Source: an uncultured Desulfovibrio sp. (GTDB taxonomy: Bacteria > Desulfobacterota > Desulfovibrionia > Desulfovibrionales > Desulfovibrionaceae). From it: a stretch of 14,820 bases of DNA. Made by a program: the position numbers and the translations under genes. Shown piece after piece: positions 13,932 to 14,820 of the stretch. Below the pieces are notes generated by a model. That model made no database searches. It was not told the origin of the DNA and saw nothing but the letters and a program-made list of their open reading frames with translations. Position 1 is the stretch's first letter; each line of letters opens with the position of its first letter. The stretch lies in the NCBI GenBank assembly GCA_946490455.1, contig CAMLXE010000013.1, forward strand, positions 1 through 14,820, in the 5' to 3' direction.

Positions 13932-14495
13932 ATGCACGAACTGAAAAAGCGCCTTGCCAAGATTTTGCTTGAGCGTTCCTATCGTGAAGGAGATTTCACG
14001 CTCGCTTCCGGGCGCAAGAGCGATTATTATTTTGATTGCCGCCAGACCGCCCTTCATCCGGAAGGATCCTGGCTGATTGGAACCCTTTTCAATGAGCTGC
14101 TGGCAGATGTTGATGTGGTCGGCGTGGGTGGCATGACTATGGGAGCTGATCCGCTGATTTCGGCTACCACGGTCATTTCCCATGAAAAGGGCCGCCCTCT
14201 GGCTGGTCTTATTGTTCGCAAGGAACCCAAGGGGCATGGGACTGGTCAGTATGTGGAAGGGCTCGCCAATTTCAAGCCCGGTGATCGTGTGGCCATGCTT
14301 GAGGACGTGGTGACGACAGGCGGATCTCTGATGAAGGCCTGTGAGCGTGTCAAGGATGCGGGGCTGAATGTAGTAGCTGTATGTACTGTTCTGGATCGGG
14401 GTGAAGGTGGACGTGAGGCCATCGAAGCACAGGGATATCATCTTCTGTCGCTTTTTACCCGTCCTGAACTGGTGAAACTTGCCAAGGAAGACTAG
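13932..14495 (+). CDS. pyrE: Orotate phosphoribosyltransferase
   Basis: This 187-residue enzyme joins orotate to PRPP to form OMP, the fifth step of UMP synthesis, in the cytoplasm. The PRPP-binding signature VAMLEDVVTTGGS is clear, as are the N-terminal FTLASGRKSDYYFDCR and the catalytic-loop region with RKEPKGHGTG, which corresponds to the flexible Lys/His loop. The length is slightly under the roughly 200 residues usual for the family and fits the short bacterial form. AGGAG lies 6 bp before the ATG. It sits downstream of purB, so purine and pyrimidine genes neighbour each other, but the inverted repeats and possible promoter between them suggest separate control. A strong terminator follows. 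Confidence 0.94.
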   Translation: MHELKKRLAKILLERSYREGDFTLASGRKSDYYFDCRQTALHPEGSWLIGTLFNELLADVDVVGVGGMTMGADPLISATTVISHEKGRPLAGLIVRKEPKGHGTGQYVEGLANFKPGDRVAMLEDVVTTGGSLMKACERVKDAGLNVVAVCTVLDRGEGGREAIEAQGYHLLSLFTRPELVKLAKED

Positions 14496-14509
14496 TCTGT
14501 TCTGCCTTT

Positions 14510-14566
14510 GTGAAACAGTGTGATAAAAGGCGCCAGCAATTTTTGCCGGCGCCTTTTTTGTTTCAC
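14510..14566. terminator. Strong nested, probably bidirectional terminator after pyrE
   Basis: AAAAGGCGCC (14525-14534) pairs with GGCGCCTTTT (14548-14557). The stem continues with GCAA/TTGC around a TTT loop, after one A/C mismatch. T-runs on the + strand and A-runs on the other side make it usable in both directions, fitting the convergent gene beyond. Outer arms GTGAAAC (14510-14516) and GTTTCAC (14560-14566) add a second, enclosing stem. Confidence 0.88.
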
Positions 14567-14678
14567 TCGGGGAGGTCGGAGCCTCTTGACAGGGGAAAAC
14601 GCCCCTACTGGTGAAAGCATACCTTTTCCGCATTTCCCTTCTCTGCTGTCCGGAGAAAGGGGTGCTGGATCTTCGGAG

Positions 14679-14819
14679 CTACTTTGAAGCGAAGCGCTTG
14701 GCCTGTTCAGCTATGAGCTGGCTATCCTCAAAGTAGTTGATCTTCATGGCCCGCTTCATTTCGGAAAGGGTTTCAGCGGCCTTTTGTTCGGCCTTTTTGC
14801 TGCCTTCTTCAAGAATCCG
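14679..14819 (-). CDS. trpS: C-terminal end of a probable tryptophanyl-tRNA synthetase (5' truncated by window)
   Basis: The minus-strand frame, open from the window edge to a TAG at 14679-14681, gives 46 residues. They begin RILEEGSKKAEQKAAETLSE, continue MKRAMKINYF and end QAKRFASK. The pattern 'ileeG..kA...A..TL.em..amk' resembles the C-terminal helix of TrpS, where 'eGa.kAr.iA..tl.evr.a.G' is common. The tail after KINYF is longer than usual. Codon use matches the window. It converges on pyrE across 183 bp, with the strong terminator between them. No catalytic motif lies inside the window, so the name rests on tail similarity alone. Another synthetase or an unrelated helical protein is possible. 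Confidence 0.5.
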   Translation of the reverse strand, partial: RILEEGSKKAEQKAAETLSEMKRAMKINYFEDSQLIAEQAKRFASK

Positions 14820-14820
14820 A

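Noticed and set aside
13854..14633. Minus-strand 259-codon frame opposite pyrE
   Set aside because: It covers the whole pyrE gene and its terminator, and its translation resembles no protein.
1..14820. Search for mobile elements, CRISPR arrays, tRNA/rRNA genes or defence systems
   Set aside because: No transposase, integrase, regular repeat-spacer pattern, tRNA-like cloverleaf or nuclease/helicase gene was seen. The region reads as core chromosome.

Overview
The window is an ordinary-looking stretch of bacterial chromosome, most likely from a Desulfovibrionaceae-type sulfate or sulfite reducer (Desulfovibrio/Bilophila/Mailhella-like). This is inferred from the style of the HisRS, AspRS and PyrE sequences, the Gram-negative tripartite efflux pump, and a tiny basic 'MAHKK...' protein that I associate with that group from memory. 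Base composition is moderate and even, with no phage, IS, CRISPR or rRNA/tRNA signal. No database search was run.

Layout. (1) Positions 1-128 hold the C-terminal end of an unidentified + strand gene. (2) 450-3550 is a translation operon, hisS-aspS, with a good sigma70-type promoter at 365-393 and a strong intrinsic terminator at 3577-3620. (3) 3729-4915 carries two minus-strand membrane protein genes: a DUF2628-like polytopic protein and a 54-residue two-helix protein. (4) 5168-11560 is a complete RND efflux operon: lipoprotein adaptor, inner-membrane pump with an unusual N-terminal extension of about 130 residues, and a lipoprotein outer-membrane channel. (5) 11668-12322 holds a 38-residue highly basic protein and an FmdB-type zinc-ribbon protein, separated by several hairpins. 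(6) 12379-14495 holds two nucleotide-synthesis genes, purB (purines) and pyrE (pyrimidines), separated by a 227-bp gap with an operator-like palindrome. (7) After a strong, probably bidirectional terminator, a convergent minus-strand gene enters at 14819; its tail looks like TrpS.

Functionally, three aminoacyl-tRNA synthetases (two complete, one partial and tentative) flank a multidrug or solvent efflux pump and two nucleotide-biosynthesis genes. The AspRS carries the His/Gly pair typical of non-discriminating enzymes, which would imply a GatCAB amidotransferase elsewhere in the genome. I see no undescribed multi-gene system. The points most worth a second look are the pump's N-terminal extension, the two very small proteins, the 8-1-8 palindrome upstream of pyrE, and the inverted repeats in the efflux operon.
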